Of a DNA stretch of 64,000 nucleotides, positions 53,663 through 63,631 are shown piece by piece. Both the position numbers and the translations under genes were made by a program. The number at the start of each line of letters is the position of its first letter. Position 1 is the stretch's first letter. Source of the DNA: Burkholderiales bacterium (lineage in GTDB: Bacteria; Pseudomonadota; Gammaproteobacteria; Burkholderiales; Burkholderiaceae_C); contig JAIOOS010000006.1 of the NCBI GenBank assembly GCA_021414305.1, positions 186,001 through 250,000 on the forward strand. The letters run 5' to 3'. The notes under the pieces are model-generated. The model was not told the DNA's origin and did not search any database. It worked only from the letters and a program-made list of their open reading frames with translations.

Positions 53663-54156
53663 TTCAGGTCGGCCGACATCGCCCGCGCCGCGTCGCTCTG
53701 TCGCGCCCGGAAGGCGTCGAGCTTCTGGCGCAGCGCGGCGTCGCCGTGGGCCAGCATCGCCACCGCGAACAGCGCCGCGTTGCTCGCGCCGGCGCTGCCG
53801 ATCGCGAAGGTGGCGACCGGAATGCCGCGCGGCATCTGCACGATCGAGTAGAGCGAGTCGAGCCCCTGCAGCGCCCGGCTCGCGACGGGCACGCCGAGCA
53901 CCGGCACCGTGGTCTTGGCGGCAAGCATGCCCGGCAGGTGGGCGGCGCCGCCGGCGCCGGCGATGATCGCGCGCAGGCCGCGCGCCGCCGCGCCCTCGGC
54001 ATAGGCGAACATCTCGTCGGGCATGCGATGCGCCGAGACGACGCGGGCCTCATGAGGGATGCCGAACTCGGCGAGAATCTCGGTAGCGGCGCGCAGGGTT
54101 TCCCAGTCGCTGCTGGAGCCCATGACCACACCGACGACCGCGGGGGCGCTGCTCAC
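53659..54156 (-). CDS. purE: N5-carboxyaminoimidazole ribonucleotide mutase
   Basis: GTG 54156 gives a 165-residue protein, the usual PurE size; an upstream ATG (54213) adds a nonconserved 19-residue extension. The motifs [49 protein letters not shown] and GVPV are present. It moves the carboxylate of N5-CAIR to C4. GGAAG lies about 9 bases upstream of the GTG. Confidence 0.95.
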   Translation of the reverse strand: MSSAPAVVGVVMGSSSDWETLRAATEILAEFGIPHEARVVSAHRMPDEMFAYAEGAAARGLRAIIAGAGGAAHLPGMLAAKTTVPVLGVPVASRALQGLDSLYSIVQMPRGIPVATFAIGSAGASNAALFAVAMLAHGDAALRQKLDAFRARQSDAARAMSADLK

Positions 54157-54263
54157 TTGAGTCGCTTCCGATGGCTTGGGGGTTGGCTTGAATTGTAGGC
54201 GGCACGCCGTCACCTGCCCTCCGCCGCACTAACCGACACCGAACCCGCCCCAAGGCGACCGCC

Positions 54264-55211
54264 ATGCAGGACATCACCCGCCAGAACTTCGAAGCCGAGC
54301 TCGTCAACGCGTCGCTCGAGCAACCCGTGCTGCTCGACATCTGGGCCGAATGGTGCGGTCCGTGCAAGGCGCTCGGCCCGGTGCTGGAGAAGCTGGAGAC
54401 CGACTACGCCGGCCGCTTCAAGCTGGTCAAGCTCGACGCCGACGCCGAGCCCGAGATCGCGCAGCAGCTCTCGCAGATGTTCGGCGTGCGCAGCATTCCG
54501 TTCTGCGTGCTGTTCAAGGAGGGCCAGCCGGTCGATGGCTTCGTCGGCGCGCTGCCCGAGGGCGAGGTGCGCAAGTTCCTCGACAAGCACGTGCCGAGCG
54601 AGGACGAGCAGGCGGCCGAGGACCAGCTCGCCGAAGCCGAGGAGCTGCTCGCCGAAGGCGACAGCGAGGCGGCGATCGACCGGTTGCAGGCGGCGCTCGC
54701 CACCAACCCCGGCAACGACGCCGCGCGCTACGACTACCTGCGCGCCCTGCTCTCGGCCGGCCGCGTCGCCGACGCGAGAAAGGCCTTCGAGCCGGTCGCC
54801 GGCGCGATCGTCCCCGACCTGCGGCTGAGCGCCGCCGGCCACTGGCTCGCGGCGATGGAAGCGGCGCCCGCGGCCCGCTCGGACGAGGCGCTCGGCACCG
54901 TGCTGGCGGCGAACAAGCGCGACTTCGACGCCCGCTTCGAGCTCGCGCAATCGCTGTTCGCGCGCGGCGAGTTCACCCGGGCGATGGACGAGCTGCTCGA
55001 GATCGTGATGCGCGACAAGGCCTGGAAGGACGGGCTGGCGCGCAAGAACTACGTTTCCATCCTCGAGCTGATGGGCAAGCCGGCAAGCGCCAAGGCCGCG
55101 GCCGCGGCGCCCAAGCAGGGCACGCTCGAGGTCGCCGGCAAGATCGCGACGGCCTCGGCCGACCCGGTGGTCGACGCCTACCGGCGCAAGCTCAGCATGG
55201 CGCTGTTCTGA
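54264..55211 (+). CDS. CnoX-like thioredoxin/TPR protein
   Basis: The 315-residue protein has an N-terminal thioredoxin domain (1-110) with active WCGPC at about residues 30-34, a cis-proline (RSIPF), and a helical TPR-like C-terminal part (AEELLAEGDSEAAIDRLQAAL, then repeats). This is the YbbN/CnoX plan, a chaperone-holdase that protects proteins under oxidative stress; the CxxC form should also be redox active. It is inserted on the opposite strand between purE and purC. Confidence 0.9.
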   Translation: MQDITRQNFEAELVNASLEQPVLLDIWAEWCGPCKALGPVLEKLETDYAGRFKLVKLDADAEPEIAQQLSQMFGVRSIPFCVLFKEGQPVDGFVGALPEGEVRKFLDKHVPSEDEQAAEDQLAEAEELLAEGDSEAAIDRLQAALATNPGNDAARYDYLRALLSAGRVADARKAFEPVAGAIVPDLRLSAAGHWLAAMEAAPAARSDEALGTVLAANKRDFDARFELAQSLFARGEFTRAMDELLEIVMRDKAWKDGLARKNYVSILELMGKPASAKAAAAAPKQGTLEVAGKIATASADPVVDAYRRKLSMALF

Positions 55212-55216
55212 GCGGC

Positions 55217-55254
55217 TGAGCGGCCCGCGCGGCGCGACCCGCCGCCGCCGCTCA
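55217..55254. terminator. Bidirectional hairpin between thioredoxin and purC
   Basis: TGAGCGGC (55217-55224) pairs with GCCGCTCA (55247-55254) around a G/C-rich loop. It occupies the gap between the convergent genes ending at 55211 and 55252, its right arm reaching the purC stop. No T-run; assignment rests on symmetry and position. Confidence 0.45.
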
Positions 55255-56172
55255 CGCCGAGAGGATGCGTGCCACCTCGGCGTAGGTCGCGGCGGTCTGC
55301 GCGATCACCTCCGCGGGCAGCGCCGGCGCCGGCGCCGTCTTCGGCCAGGGCTTGCCGTCGATGCGCACCGCCTCGAGCCAGTCGCGCACGAACTGCTTGT
55401 CGTAGCTCGGCGGGTTGCTGCCCTTGGCGAAGCCGCTCGCCGGCCAGAAACGCGAGGAGTCGGGCGTGAGCACCTCGTCCATCAACGTCAGCGTGCCGGC
55501 CTCGTCGAGACCGAACTCGAACTTGGTGTCGGCGATGATGATCCCGCGCGGCAGCGCCATCGCCGCCGCCTCGCTGTAGAGGCGAATCGCGGTGTCGCGC
55601 ACGCGCGCCGCGAGCTCGGGGCCGACGATCTCGGCGGCGCGCTCGAAGTCGATGTTCTCGTCGTGGTGGCCGGCCTCGGCCTTGGTCGCCGGCGTGAAGA
55701 TCGGCGCCGGCAGCTTCGAGGCGTTGCGCAGGCCCGGCGGCAGCGGCACGCCGCACACCGCGCCGCTTTCGCGGTATTCCTTCCAGCCGCTGCCCGCGAG
55801 GTAGCCGCGCACCACCGCCTCGATCGGCAGGGGCCTGAGCTTCTTCACCAGCATCGAGCGGCCGCGCACCTGCTCGCGCTCCCCGGGGGCGACCACGCTC
55901 TCGGGATCGTCGCCGGTCAGGTGGTTGGGGACGATGTGCTTCAGCCGCTCGAACCACATCAGCGCCATCTGCGTCAGCACCCGGCCCTTGCCGGGAATCG
56001 GCTCGCCCATGACGACGTCGAAGGCGCTGAGCCGGTCGCTCGCGACCATCAGCAGGCGGTCGTCGCCGACCGCGTAGTTCTCGCGCACCTTGCCGCGCGC
56101 CAGCAGGGGCAGCGAGCGGATCGTGCTCTCGAAGAGCGGTGCTGCGTCGCCCGGTGCGCCGACGCCGGCCAT
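55252..56172 (-). CDS. purC: SAICAR synthase
   Basis: The 306-residue enzyme joins CAIR with aspartate using ATP. Motifs: [60 protein letters not shown] and [13 protein letters not shown]. It is the longer eukaryote-like form common in Betaproteobacteria. ATG 56172 shares one base with the fba stop (TGATG), implying coupled translation. Confidence 0.97.
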   Translation of the reverse strand: MAGVGAPGDAAPLFESTIRSLPLLARGKVRENYAVGDDRLLMVASDRLSAFDVVMGEPIPGKGRVLTQMALMWFERLKHIVPNHLTGDDPESVVAPGEREQVRGRSMLVKKLRPLPIEAVVRGYLAGSGWKEYRESGAVCGVPLPPGLRNASKLPAPIFTPATKAEAGHHDENIDFERAAEIVGPELAARVRDTAIRLYSEAAAMALPRGIIIADTKFEFGLDEAGTLTLMDEVLTPDSSRFWPASGFAKGSNPPSYDKQFVRDWLEAVRIDGKPWPKTAPAPALPAEVIAQTAATYAEVARILSA

Positions 56173-57236
56173 CAGACCACCGTCTGCGCGAGCTCGCCCT
56201 GCGCGTAGCGCTTCGCGACCTGGACCAGCGTCTGCGCCGCGATCTTGCCGGCCTGGCCTTCGCAGCCGAACTGCAGGTAGCGCTCCCGGCAGATCACCCG
56301 GGCCGCCTCGCGCGCGGGCTTGAGGAAGTCGCGCGGATCGAATTTCTCCGGGTTCTCGCTCAGGTACCTGCGCACCGCCGCGGTCATCGCCAGGCGGATG
56401 TCGGTGTCGATGTTGATCTTGCGCACGCCGTGCTTGATCGCCTCCTGGATCTCCTCGACCGGCACGCCGTAGGTCTCCTTCAGGCTGCCGCCGTACTTGC
56501 GGATCTCGGCCAGCAGGTCCTGCGGCACGCTCGACGAGCCGTGCATCACCAGGTGCGTGTTCGGAATGCGGCGGTGGATCTCCTTGATGCGGTCGATCGC
56601 CAGGATGTCGCCGGTGGGCTTGCGGGTGAACTTGTAGGCGCCGTGGCTGGTGCCGATGGCGATGGCGAGCGCGTCGAGCTGGGTGCGCTTGACGAAGTCG
56701 GCGGCCTGCTCCGGGTCGGTCAGGAGCTGCTCGCGGGTCATCGTCGATTCGGTGCCGTGGCCGTCTTCCTTGTCGCCCTTCATCGTCTCCAGCGAGCCGA
56801 GGCAGCCGAGCTCGCCCTCGACCGTCACGCCGCGGGCGTGCGCCATGTCGACGACCTTCCTGGTGACGTCGACGTTGTAGTCGTAGGAGGCGATCGACTT
56901 GCCGTCGGCCTCGAGCGAGCCGTCCATCATCACCGAGGAGAAGCCGAGGTCGATGGCGCTCCTGCAGACGTCGGGGCTTTGCCCGTGGTCCTGGTGCATC
57001 ACCAGCGGCACCTTGGGCCACGACTCGATCGCGGCCTCGATCAGGTGCTTGATGAAAGGCTCGCCGGCGTACTTGCGGGCGCCGGCGCTGGCCTGCAGGA
57101 TGACTGGCGCGCCGACCTCGCTGGCGGCGGTCATCACCGCCTGCACCTGCTCGAGGTTGTTGACGTTGAAGGCGGGGATGCCGTAGCCGTTCTCGGCGGC
57201 GTGGTCGAGCAACTGGCGCATGGAAACGAGAGGCAT
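56172..57236 (-). CDS. fba: Class II fructose-bisphosphate aldolase
   Basis: The 354-residue zinc aldolase splits fructose-1,6-bisphosphate. Seen are [38 protein letters not shown] (catalytic Asp, zinc His), [28 protein letters not shown] and [10 protein letters not shown]. fba followed by purC, purE/purK and tsaC is the typical order in the group. Its upstream neighbour (SDR at 57392) is divergent. Confidence 0.97.
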   Translation of the reverse strand: MPLVSMRQLLDHAAENGYGIPAFNVNNLEQVQAVMTAASEVGAPVILQASAGARKYAGEPFIKHLIEAAIESWPKVPLVMHQDHGQSPDVCRSAIDLGFSSVMMDGSLEADGKSIASYDYNVDVTRKVVDMAHARGVTVEGELGCLGSLETMKGDKEDGHGTESTMTREQLLTDPEQAADFVKRTQLDALAIAIGTSHGAYKFTRKPTGDILAIDRIKEIHRRIPNTHLVMHGSSSVPQDLLAEIRKYGGSLKETYGVPVEEIQEAIKHGVRKINIDTDIRLAMTAAVRRYLSENPEKFDPRDFLKPAREAARVICRERYLQFGCEGQAGKIAAQTLVQVAKRYAQGELAQTVV

Positions 57237-57391
57237 GGCGGCGTCCTGGAGCGATGAGGGGCGGAGTCCGGAATTCTAGAAGGGCGAGGCCGCCTGGACG
57301 GGGCGGGGCAGCGACGCCAGCGCGGTCTTCCGGGAGAAGAGAATGCACGCCACCGGTGCATCGACCCCACCTTCCACGCAGGAGAGCGACC

Positions 57392-58294
57392 ATGTTCGAT
57401 CCGCAATTGATGGCCGGCCAGCGAATTCTCGTCACCGGCGGCGGCACCGGCCTCGGCCAGGCCATGGCCACCCAGTTCCTGAGCCTGGGCGCCGACATCG
57501 CCATCTGCGGCCGGCGCAAGGCCGTGTGCGACGCCACCGCCGAGGCCTGGCGGCAGCAGTTCCCCGAGCGGCGCATCGACACCTTCGGCGTCGACATCCG
57601 GATCGCCGACGCCGTCGAGGAGATGGTCGAGTCGCTCTGGCAGTCGGGCGGCCTGACGGGGCTGGTCAACAACGCGGCCGGCAACTTCGTCTCTCCGACC
57701 GAGAGCCTCTCGGCGCGCGGCTTCGACGCGATCGCCGGCATCGTCTTCCACGGCTCGTTCTACGTCACCCAGGCGATCGGCAAGCGCTGGGTCGCCGCCG
57801 CGAAGGCAGGCGAGTGGACGAGCGCCGAGCCGTGCCGCAACGTCATGAGCATCATCGTCACCTGGGTCGACAACGGCTCGCCCTACGTCGTGCCCTCGGC
57901 GATGAGCAAGGCCGGCCTCGAGGTGATGACGAAGTCGCTCGCCATCGAATGGGCGCGCTACGGCATCCGGCTGAACGCCATCGGCCCCGGCGAGATCCCG
58001 ACCGAGGGCATGAGCAAGCGCCTCAGCCCCGGCCAGGAGCCGGGCGCGCGCATGCGCGAGACCAACCCGATGGCGCGACCGGGGCGGATGAGCGAGCTGC
58101 AGAACCTCGCCACCTTTCTCATGGCGCCCGGGCACTGCGACTGGCTCACCGGCCAGAGCATCATGATGGACGGCGCCGGAGCGCTCGCCAACGGCGGCAA
58201 CTTCTACGAGCTCAGGAAGTGGAGCGACGGCGACTGGAAGGCGGCGCGCGAATTGATCGAGGCGCAGAACGCGAAGGACAAGGCGCAGCGCTGA
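57392..58294 (+). CDS. 2,4-dienoyl-CoA reductase-like SDR
   Basis: The 300-residue protein has the SDR motif TGGGTGLG (15-22), [12 protein letters not shown] (93-104) and an active-site segment [19 protein letters not shown] where the canonical tyrosine of YxxxK is serine (S169-x(3)-K173). That is the pattern of 2,4-dienoyl-CoA reductases, which use another tyrosine. The VNNAAGNF and VVPSA blocks match them well. It probably acts in degradation of unsaturated fatty acids. GGAGAGCG precedes ATG 57392. Confidence 0.82.
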   Translation: MFDPQLMAGQRILVTGGGTGLGQAMATQFLSLGADIAICGRRKAVCDATAEAWRQQFPERRIDTFGVDIRIADAVEEMVESLWQSGGLTGLVNNAAGNFVSPTESLSARGFDAIAGIVFHGSFYVTQAIGKRWVAAAKAGEWTSAEPCRNVMSIIVTWVDNGSPYVVPSAMSKAGLEVMTKSLAIEWARYGIRLNAIGPGEIPTEGMSKRLSPGQEPGARMRETNPMARPGRMSELQNLATFLMAPGHCDWLTGQSIMMDGAGALANGGNFYELRKWSDGDWKAARELIEAQNAKDKAQR

Positions 58295-58417
58295 CCGGCT
58301 CGCCGCTCAGGGAGTTGCACCTGCCGTCTCCGCCGGATGGGTGGGTGTCGCCGGCGTCCGGGTCGATGGCATCATGCCCGCCGGCATCCCCGACCGACCT
58401 GTGGAGGAAGCGACGCC

Positions 58418-60112
58418 ATGAGCCTGCTCGAGAAACTGGGGTTGCCTTCGCGCACCGTCGGCGAGAACACGCCGGCGCCCGGGGCGAAGGCTTCTGCACC
58501 GGGCGTGAAGCCGACGGTGCCGCGCGCGAAGATCGTCGTTCCTCCGCCCGACGAGAAGGACGGCCGGCGGACCCGCCTGGACCTCGACGACGAGGACGGC
58601 GACGCGCCCGCGTCGGGCACCGACGACGCCTCCACCCCCACCGCCGAGGAGGCGCCCGCGACCCCCGGCGACGGCAAGCCCTCGGCCGCCGACGCTCCGG
58701 CCGCCGACGCCGGACCCAGGACGATGCGGGTCGACATCGTCAACCGCAGCGGCGCGACGCTGACCCGCCTGGCGTTTGCCACCCATGATTCGGAGCACGT
58801 CGCCTACGACGTGGAGCCGCCGGCGACGATCCCCGACAAGGGCGTCGCGTCGGTGCTCGCCAGGGCGGTCGGCGACGGCGGCACCGGACCCGCGGGCAAC
58901 GTCGAGTACTTCGTCGGCAGCGACGCCCGCATCGTCGCCTCGATGAGCTGGCGCCACGGGGCGAGCCCGGTGGGCAAGGTGAACCCGAACGACGGCCGCT
59001 TCATCGTCACCTCGCTGCGCAAGGGCGAGGGCCGCTTCCAGTACGTGGTCGAGTCGCACAAGGGACCGGCGCCCGAGGCCGATCCGCCGATGCGGATCAC
59101 GATCGACAACCGGTCGGGCTCCACGCTGACGCTCGCTAAATCGGGGCTCGACAACGCCAAGTCGGCGTTCGCCCCGGAGCCGCCGGCCACGATCGGCGGC
59201 GGCAAGAAGGTGCAGTTCACGGTCGCCTCCTCCGACCCCGAGTTCCCGCAGGTGAGCGGTTTCGCCGACTACGGGTTCGCGGTCGACCCGCCGCCCGACC
59301 CGCAGGGCAACCCGAGCGGCCAGTTCAAGATGAGCATCGGCTGGGCCGAGGACGGCATCCAGATGGGCAGCATCTCGCCCGAATCGAAGGGAATGGAGAT
59401 CGAGTTCTCCGGCGGCGACCGCACCCCGGTGTTCACCCTCTTCGCCCCCGATCTCGAGTTCAAGCCGCCGGGCAAGGCGAGCGAGCCGACGCTGAGGAAG
59501 GGCGACAAGTCGGCCGACGGCTGGGTCGAGTACCTGCAGGAGCTGCTCAACATCAAGGGCGCCAAGCTCGAGGTCGACGGAGACTTCGGCGGCGAGACGC
59601 TGAAGGCGGTGAAGGCGTTCCAGAGGAAGCACAAGAAGGAGGGCGTGCTCGAGGACGGCGTCGTCGGCGACGAGACCTGGTCGTTCCTGCGCGAGGGCGC
59701 GCCCGCAAAGCCGAAGACCGACGGGCGCAAGCCCCACACCTTCGTCGAGAAGGGCAACGAGGCGCGCTGGACGCTCGAGGCGCGCCAGCCGATCTACGAC
59801 GAGGGCGAAGACGTGGCGGTCATGAACGCCGTCTCGGTCGGCGACATCGACGCGATCGCCAAGCGCATGGTGCGCTTTCGCATCGTCTCCCCGACCGGCA
59901 AGGAGAAGGTGTTCGAGCTGCCGATCGGCGAGCCGTTCGAGACCAGCAAGACCGGGCAGGGCAACCGGCACAACATCCCGATCAGGGACTTCTCCGAGCT
60001 GTTCGGGCCGCCGCCGGTGCCGAAGAAACCCGTGGCGGGCGAGTACAAGGTGACGGCGTACTTCCCCGCCGAGCTCGGCGGCGACACCTTCGACGGCGTG
60101 CTCAAGATCTAG
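58418..60112 (+). CDS. Peptidoglycan-binding protein with duplicated beta-sandwich domains
   Basis: GGAGGAAG lies before ATG 58418. The 564-residue protein has a disordered Pro/Ala/acidic stretch (about 1-100), a first beta domain starting VDIVNRSGATLTRLAF (about 103-215), a second starting ITIDNRSGSTLTLAKSG (about 226-355), a peptidoglycan-binding domain (about 365-430; GWVEYLQELLNIKG, DGDFGGETLKAVKAFQRKH) and an Ig-like tail. The two beta domains are clearly related to each other and look aegerolysin-like, which is a guess. No signal peptide is visible. I do not recognise the whole protein; a contractile-tip, toxin or surface-binding role is possible. Confidence 0.7.
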   Translation: MSLLEKLGLPSRTVGENTPAPGAKASAPGVKPTVPRAKIVVPPPDEKDGRRTRLDLDDEDGDAPASGTDDASTPTAEEAPATPGDGKPSAADAPAADAGPRTMRVDIVNRSGATLTRLAFATHDSEHVAYDVEPPATIPDKGVASVLARAVGDGGTGPAGNVEYFVGSDARIVASMSWRHGASPVGKVNPNDGRFIVTSLRKGEGRFQYVVESHKGPAPEADPPMRITIDNRSGSTLTLAKSGLDNAKSAFAPEPPATIGGGKKVQFTVASSDPEFPQVSGFADYGFAVDPPPDPQGNPSGQFKMSIGWAEDGIQMGSISPESKGMEIEFSGGDRTPVFTLFAPDLEFKPPGKASEPTLRKGDKSADGWVEYLQELLNIKGAKLEVDGDFGGETLKAVKAFQRKHKKEGVLEDGVVGDETWSFLREGAPAKPKTDGRKPHTFVEKGNEARWTLEARQPIYDEGEDVAVMNAVSVGDIDAIAKRMVRFRIVSPTGKEKVFELPIGEPFETSKTGQGNRHNIPIRDFSELFGPPPVPKKPVAGEYKVTAYFPAELGGDTFDGVLKI

Positions 60113-60130
60113 GCGCCGCAGCTCGGGGAC

Positions 60131-60150
60131 GGCGGCGAGCACCCGCCGCC
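60131..60150. terminator. Hairpin between convergent genes
   Basis: GGCGGCG (60131-60137) and CGCCGCC (60144-60150) form a 7-bp stem with a 6-base loop, between the gene ending at 60112 and the convergent GST gene ending at 60155. No T-run follows on either strand. Confidence 0.4.
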
Positions 60151-60154
60151 GCCC

Positions 60155-60832
60155 TCACTCCAGCGCCAGGTCGAGCACGCCGCGCGCGCCGGGCCGCTCG
60201 CGCAGCGCCGCGAAGTAGCGCTCGAGGTTCGGCCACGCCGGCCGCGCATACAACGCCGCCGGCAGGCCGAACCAGCGGTGCAGCTCGCAGCCGATCGGAA
60301 TGTCGGCCATCGTCAGGCGCGCTCCGGCCATGAAAGCGCGCGTGGCGAGATGCGCGTCGAGCAACGCGAACAGCGGCTCGGCGGCCCGCACCGAGCGTTC
60401 CGCCGCGGCGGCGTCGCGCCGCTCCGGCGGCGTTCGCACCCATTGCACGAAGGCGTCGCGTCCCGCAGGGTTGAGCGTCGTCTGCTGCCAGTCCATCCAG
60501 CGCTCGGCGTCGAAGCGCGCAGGCAACGCCTCGGGATAGAGGCCGCCGGGCGAGTGCCGCGCCGAGAGGTAGCGCACGATCACGTTCGACTCCCACAGGC
60601 GCACGCGGCCGTCGGCGGCGTCGCCGTCGTCGACCTCGATCGTCGGCACGAGCGAATTCGGATTGAGCGCGCGGTACTCGGCCGTCTGCACGACGCCGAA
60701 GCGCCCGCCCGCCTCGGTGCGCACGAACGCCAGGCCGAGCTCCTGCGCGCACCACACGACCTTGCGCACGTTGATCGAGCTGAGGCGGCCCCATATCTGC
60801 AGCGGCCGGCGTGATTCCTCGTCCATCGTCAT
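60155..60832 (-). CDS. Glutathione S-transferase
   Basis: The 225-residue protein opens [21 protein letters not shown] (catalytic serine), with [28 protein letters not shown] and a C-terminal helical domain ending in [20 protein letters not shown] 60832 has a weak GGGA upstream; a second start at 60826 is possible. It has no clear partner; the DNA ligase gene is divergent. Confidence 0.9.
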   Translation of the reverse strand: MTMDEESRRPLQIWGRLSSINVRKVVWCAQELGLAFVRTEAGGRFGVVQTAEYRALNPNSLVPTIEVDDGDAADGRVRLWESNVIVRYLSARHSPGGLYPEALPARFDAERWMDWQQTTLNPAGRDAFVQWVRTPPERRDAAAAERSVRAAEPLFALLDAHLATRAFMAGARLTMADIPIGCELHRWFGLPAALYARPAWPNLERYFAALRERPGARGVLDLALE

Positions 60833-60917
60833 CGCTCGTTTCCCGTGGTGCGACGAGCGCCATTGTGGCGAGCGCGCGCCCACAGCACGGAGGCAGGCGA
60901 CTCGCGAGAATGCGCCG

Positions 60918-62483
60918 ATGGCCACTGCCCTCGCCACCCTCGTCGACGCCTCCGCCCAGGCCGCCGCCACCGCGAGCCGCCTCGTCAAGCGCGACGCCAT
61001 CGCCGCCGTCCTGCGCGAGGCCGCGCCCGACGAAGTGGAGATCGCGGTCGCCTGGCTCTCGGGCGAGATCCGGCAGGGCCGGATCGGCGTCGGCTGGTCC
61101 ACGCTTGCCACGCTGCGCGGTGCGCCCGCGGCATCGCCCTCGCTGACCTTGCGCGAGGTCGACTCCGGCCTCGCCGAGGTCGCCGCCACCACGGGCAAGG
61201 GCTCGGCGACCGCACGCAGCGCCAGGCTGGCCACGCTGTTCGCCCGCGCCACCGCGGCCGAGCAGGACTTCCTCATCCGCCTGCTGATCGGCGAGCTGCG
61301 CCAGGGCGCCCTCGAGGGCGTAATGCTCGACGCCGTGGCCGCCGCCTCGGGCCTGCCCGCGGCCGACGTGCGCCGCGCCGCGATGCTCACCGGCAGCCTG
61401 CGCGAGACGGCGCGCGCGGCGATGGGCGAAGACGGCGCGGCCGCCCTCGCCCGCTTCGCCGTCGCCCTGCTCCGTCCGGTGCAGCCGATGCTCGCCACGC
61501 CGGCCGACGACATCGCCGATGCGATGGCCAGGCTCGGCACCGCCGCGCTCGAGTGGAAGGTCGACGGCGCGCGCGTCCAGGTGCACAAGGCGGGCGACGA
61601 GGTCAAGGTCTACACCCGGGCGCTGAAGGACGTGACCGCCTCGGTGCCGGAGATCGTCGAGGCGATGCGCGCGCTGCCAGCGCGCGAGCTCATCCTCGAC
61701 GGCGAGGTCGTCGCCCTCGCGCCCGACGGCAGGCCGCTGCCTTTCCAGGTGACGATGCGCCGCTTCGGCCGCAAGCTCGACGTCGAGGCGATGCGCGCCG
61801 AGCTGCCGCTCGCGGCGTACTTCTTCGACTGCCTGCACCTGGATGGCGCCTCGCTCCTCGACCGGCCGGCGCAGACGCGCTTCGACGCGCTCGCCGCCGC
61901 CCTGCCGGTGGCGCTGGTGGTTCCGCGCATCGTCACCGCCGACGTCGCCGCCGCCGAGGACTTCTACGCCGACACCCTGGCGCGCGGCCACGAGGGCGTG
62001 ATGGCCAAGGCGCTCGACGCGGCCTACGAAGCGGGCCGCCGCGGCGCGAGCTGGCTGAAGGTGAAACGGGCGCACACCCTCGACCTCGTCGTGCTCGCCG
62101 CCGAATGGGGCCACGGCCGCCGGAAGGGCTGGCTCTCGAACCTGCACCTCGGCGCGCGCGACCCGGCCGGCACGTTCTCGCCCAGCGGCTGGGTGATGCT
62201 CGGCAAGACCTTCAAGGGCATGACCGACGCCCTGCTCGAATGGCAGACGGCCGAGCTGCTGGCGCGGGAAACCGGGCGCGACCGCTACACCGTCCAGGTG
62301 CGGCCGGAGCTGGTCGTCGAGATCGCCTTCAACGACCTGCAGGAGAGCCCGCAGTACCCCGGCGGACTGGCCCTGCGCTTCGCCCGGGTGAAGGGCTACC
62401 GCGGCGACAAGACGGCGGCCGAGGCCGACACGATCGAGACGGTTCAGGCGCTGCACGGGGCGCAGGGCGGCGGCGCGCCCTAG
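60918..62483 (+). CDS. ATP-dependent DNA ligase
   Basis: The 521-residue protein has an N-terminal DNA-binding domain (1-200; [19 protein letters not shown]), an adenylation domain with motif I K214-V-D-G-A-R, LDGEVVAL (motif III), GHEGVMAK (motif IV) and SWLKVKR (motif V), and an OB-fold C terminus. It seals nicks with ATP. Layout and wording are those of the actinobacterial LigB type ([29 protein letters not shown]), while housekeeping ligation in Proteobacteria uses NAD-dependent LigA. No linked exonuclease or helicase is seen. Confidence 0.88.
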   Translation: MATALATLVDASAQAAATASRLVKRDAIAAVLREAAPDEVEIAVAWLSGEIRQGRIGVGWSTLATLRGAPAASPSLTLREVDSGLAEVAATTGKGSATARSARLATLFARATAAEQDFLIRLLIGELRQGALEGVMLDAVAAASGLPAADVRRAAMLTGSLRETARAAMGEDGAAALARFAVALLRPVQPMLATPADDIADAMARLGTAALEWKVDGARVQVHKAGDEVKVYTRALKDVTASVPEIVEAMRALPARELILDGEVVALAPDGRPLPFQVTMRRFGRKLDVEAMRAELPLAAYFFDCLHLDGASLLDRPAQTRFDALAAALPVALVVPRIVTADVAAAEDFYADTLARGHEGVMAKALDAAYEAGRRGASWLKVKRAHTLDLVVLAAEWGHGRRKGWLSNLHLGARDPAGTFSPSGWVMLGKTFKGMTDALLEWQTAELLARETGRDRYTVQVRPELVVEIAFNDLQESPQYPGGLALRFARVKGYRGDKTAAEADTIETVQALHGAQGGGAP

Positions 62484-62593
62484 CCGCCGCTCGCGGCCGC
62501 GGCGGCCAGGGCGCAACGCCGCCGCAACGCCGGCTGGCCATGATCCGTTCCGAGTCGCTCCCCACCGCGACCGATCCCCGAACGGAGAGTCTC

Positions 62594-63631
62594 ATGCGCC
62601 ACCCCCGCCTCTGGCGAGACATCGCACTCGCCGCCGCCGCCGCCGGTGCCGCCGCCGCGGTCGCGGCCCTCCGCCTGCCTGGACTTGGGCAAGGCGCGTT
62701 GCAGGCCACGCTCTTCATCGGCGGCGCGTCGCTGGCGCTGATCGGCGGCGTCGGCGCGCTCATGGCCTGGGCCAGCGCGCGCACCGAGTCGGCGCTGAAG
62801 CGCGGCGACGGCGTGATGGGCCGCTGGCGCGTCGAGGCTGCCGTGTGGCCGGACTTCCTCGCCCTCGAAGCGAAGATGGCGGCAGCGCCGGAAGCGCTCG
62901 GCAACGAGTTCTCGCTCCCTCGTGGCGCGCGGGACCGCGATCTCGAGGTGATCGTCGGCCAGGAGGGCGTGATGATCGGCGACAGCGTCCACCGCCTGCC
63001 ACGCCACGGCCTGCCGGAGCTGACCATGGCCGGCCTGCGGATGGAGCCGGGCACGCCGGTCTGCATCGAGCTGCATCTCTACTACCCGGGCCACGTCGCC
63101 GGCGACAGCAGCTCCTCGCCACCGCGCCGCAGCGTGCTGCGCTTTCCGGTGTCGCCCGCCGCCGAGCGCGAGGCGGCGCAGTTCGTCACCTGGTGCCACG
63201 CCGGCCGGCCCGGCGAAGCCGACTTCTTCCACGGCCGCGGCGACGGCAGCGACGGCGAAGACCTCAGCACCTGCCGCTCCTGCGGCTGGCAGACGCACAA
63301 GTTCGTTTCGGTCTGCGAGCGCTGCGGCGGCAGCCTGCTCTCCAAGCGCTGGGCGCGGCGCTTCGGCAGCGTCCTGTTCGTCCTCGGCGTGCTGCTGAGC
63401 GGCGGCATGGCCTTCCTGCTCCTGCAGATCGGGCCGATGCTTCTGCACCCTGGCGCCTCCTACGGCGGCACGCGTTTCGGCGGCACGGCGATCCAGGGGC
63501 TGCTGGTGCTGCTCCTGCTCGGCGGTGTCGCCGCGTTCGGCGTGACGACGATGGTCTACGGCCTCTTGCAGATGAGCACCGGCCTGCGCACCCTGCGCGG
63601 CGCGGCGGGGGATGCTAGAACCCGGGGGTGA
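62594..63631 (+). CDS. Membrane protein with a zinc ribbon
   Basis: ATG 62594 has GGAGAG close upstream (another ATG at 62540 lacks a site). The 345-residue protein has two N-terminal membrane segments (about 13-30 and 38-60), a soluble central domain, a zinc ribbon CRSCGWQTHKFVSVCERCGG (about 230-252) and two more membrane segments (about 262-285 and 305-330). The function is unknown; no family was recognised. Confidence 0.7.
   Translation: MRHPRLWRDIALAAAAAGAAAAVAALRLPGLGQGALQATLFIGGASLALIGGVGALMAWASARTESALKRGDGVMGRWRVEAAVWPDFLALEAKMAAAPEALGNEFSLPRGARDRDLEVIVGQEGVMIGDSVHRLPRHGLPELTMAGLRMEPGTPVCIELHLYYPGHVAGDSSSSPPRRSVLRFPVSPAAEREAAQFVTWCHAGRPGEADFFHGRGDGSDGEDLSTCRSCGWQTHKFVSVCERCGGSLLSKRWARRFGSVLFVLGVLLSGGMAFLLLQIGPMLLHPGASYGGTRFGGTAIQGLLVLLLLGGVAAFGVTTMVYGLLQMSTGLRTLRGAAGDARTRG

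Noticed and set aside
60102-62516. 804-codon minus-strand frame opposite the DNA ligase and GST genes
   Set aside because: Over the GST it is in a different frame from the real gene, and over the ligase it is antisense; no domain is seen.
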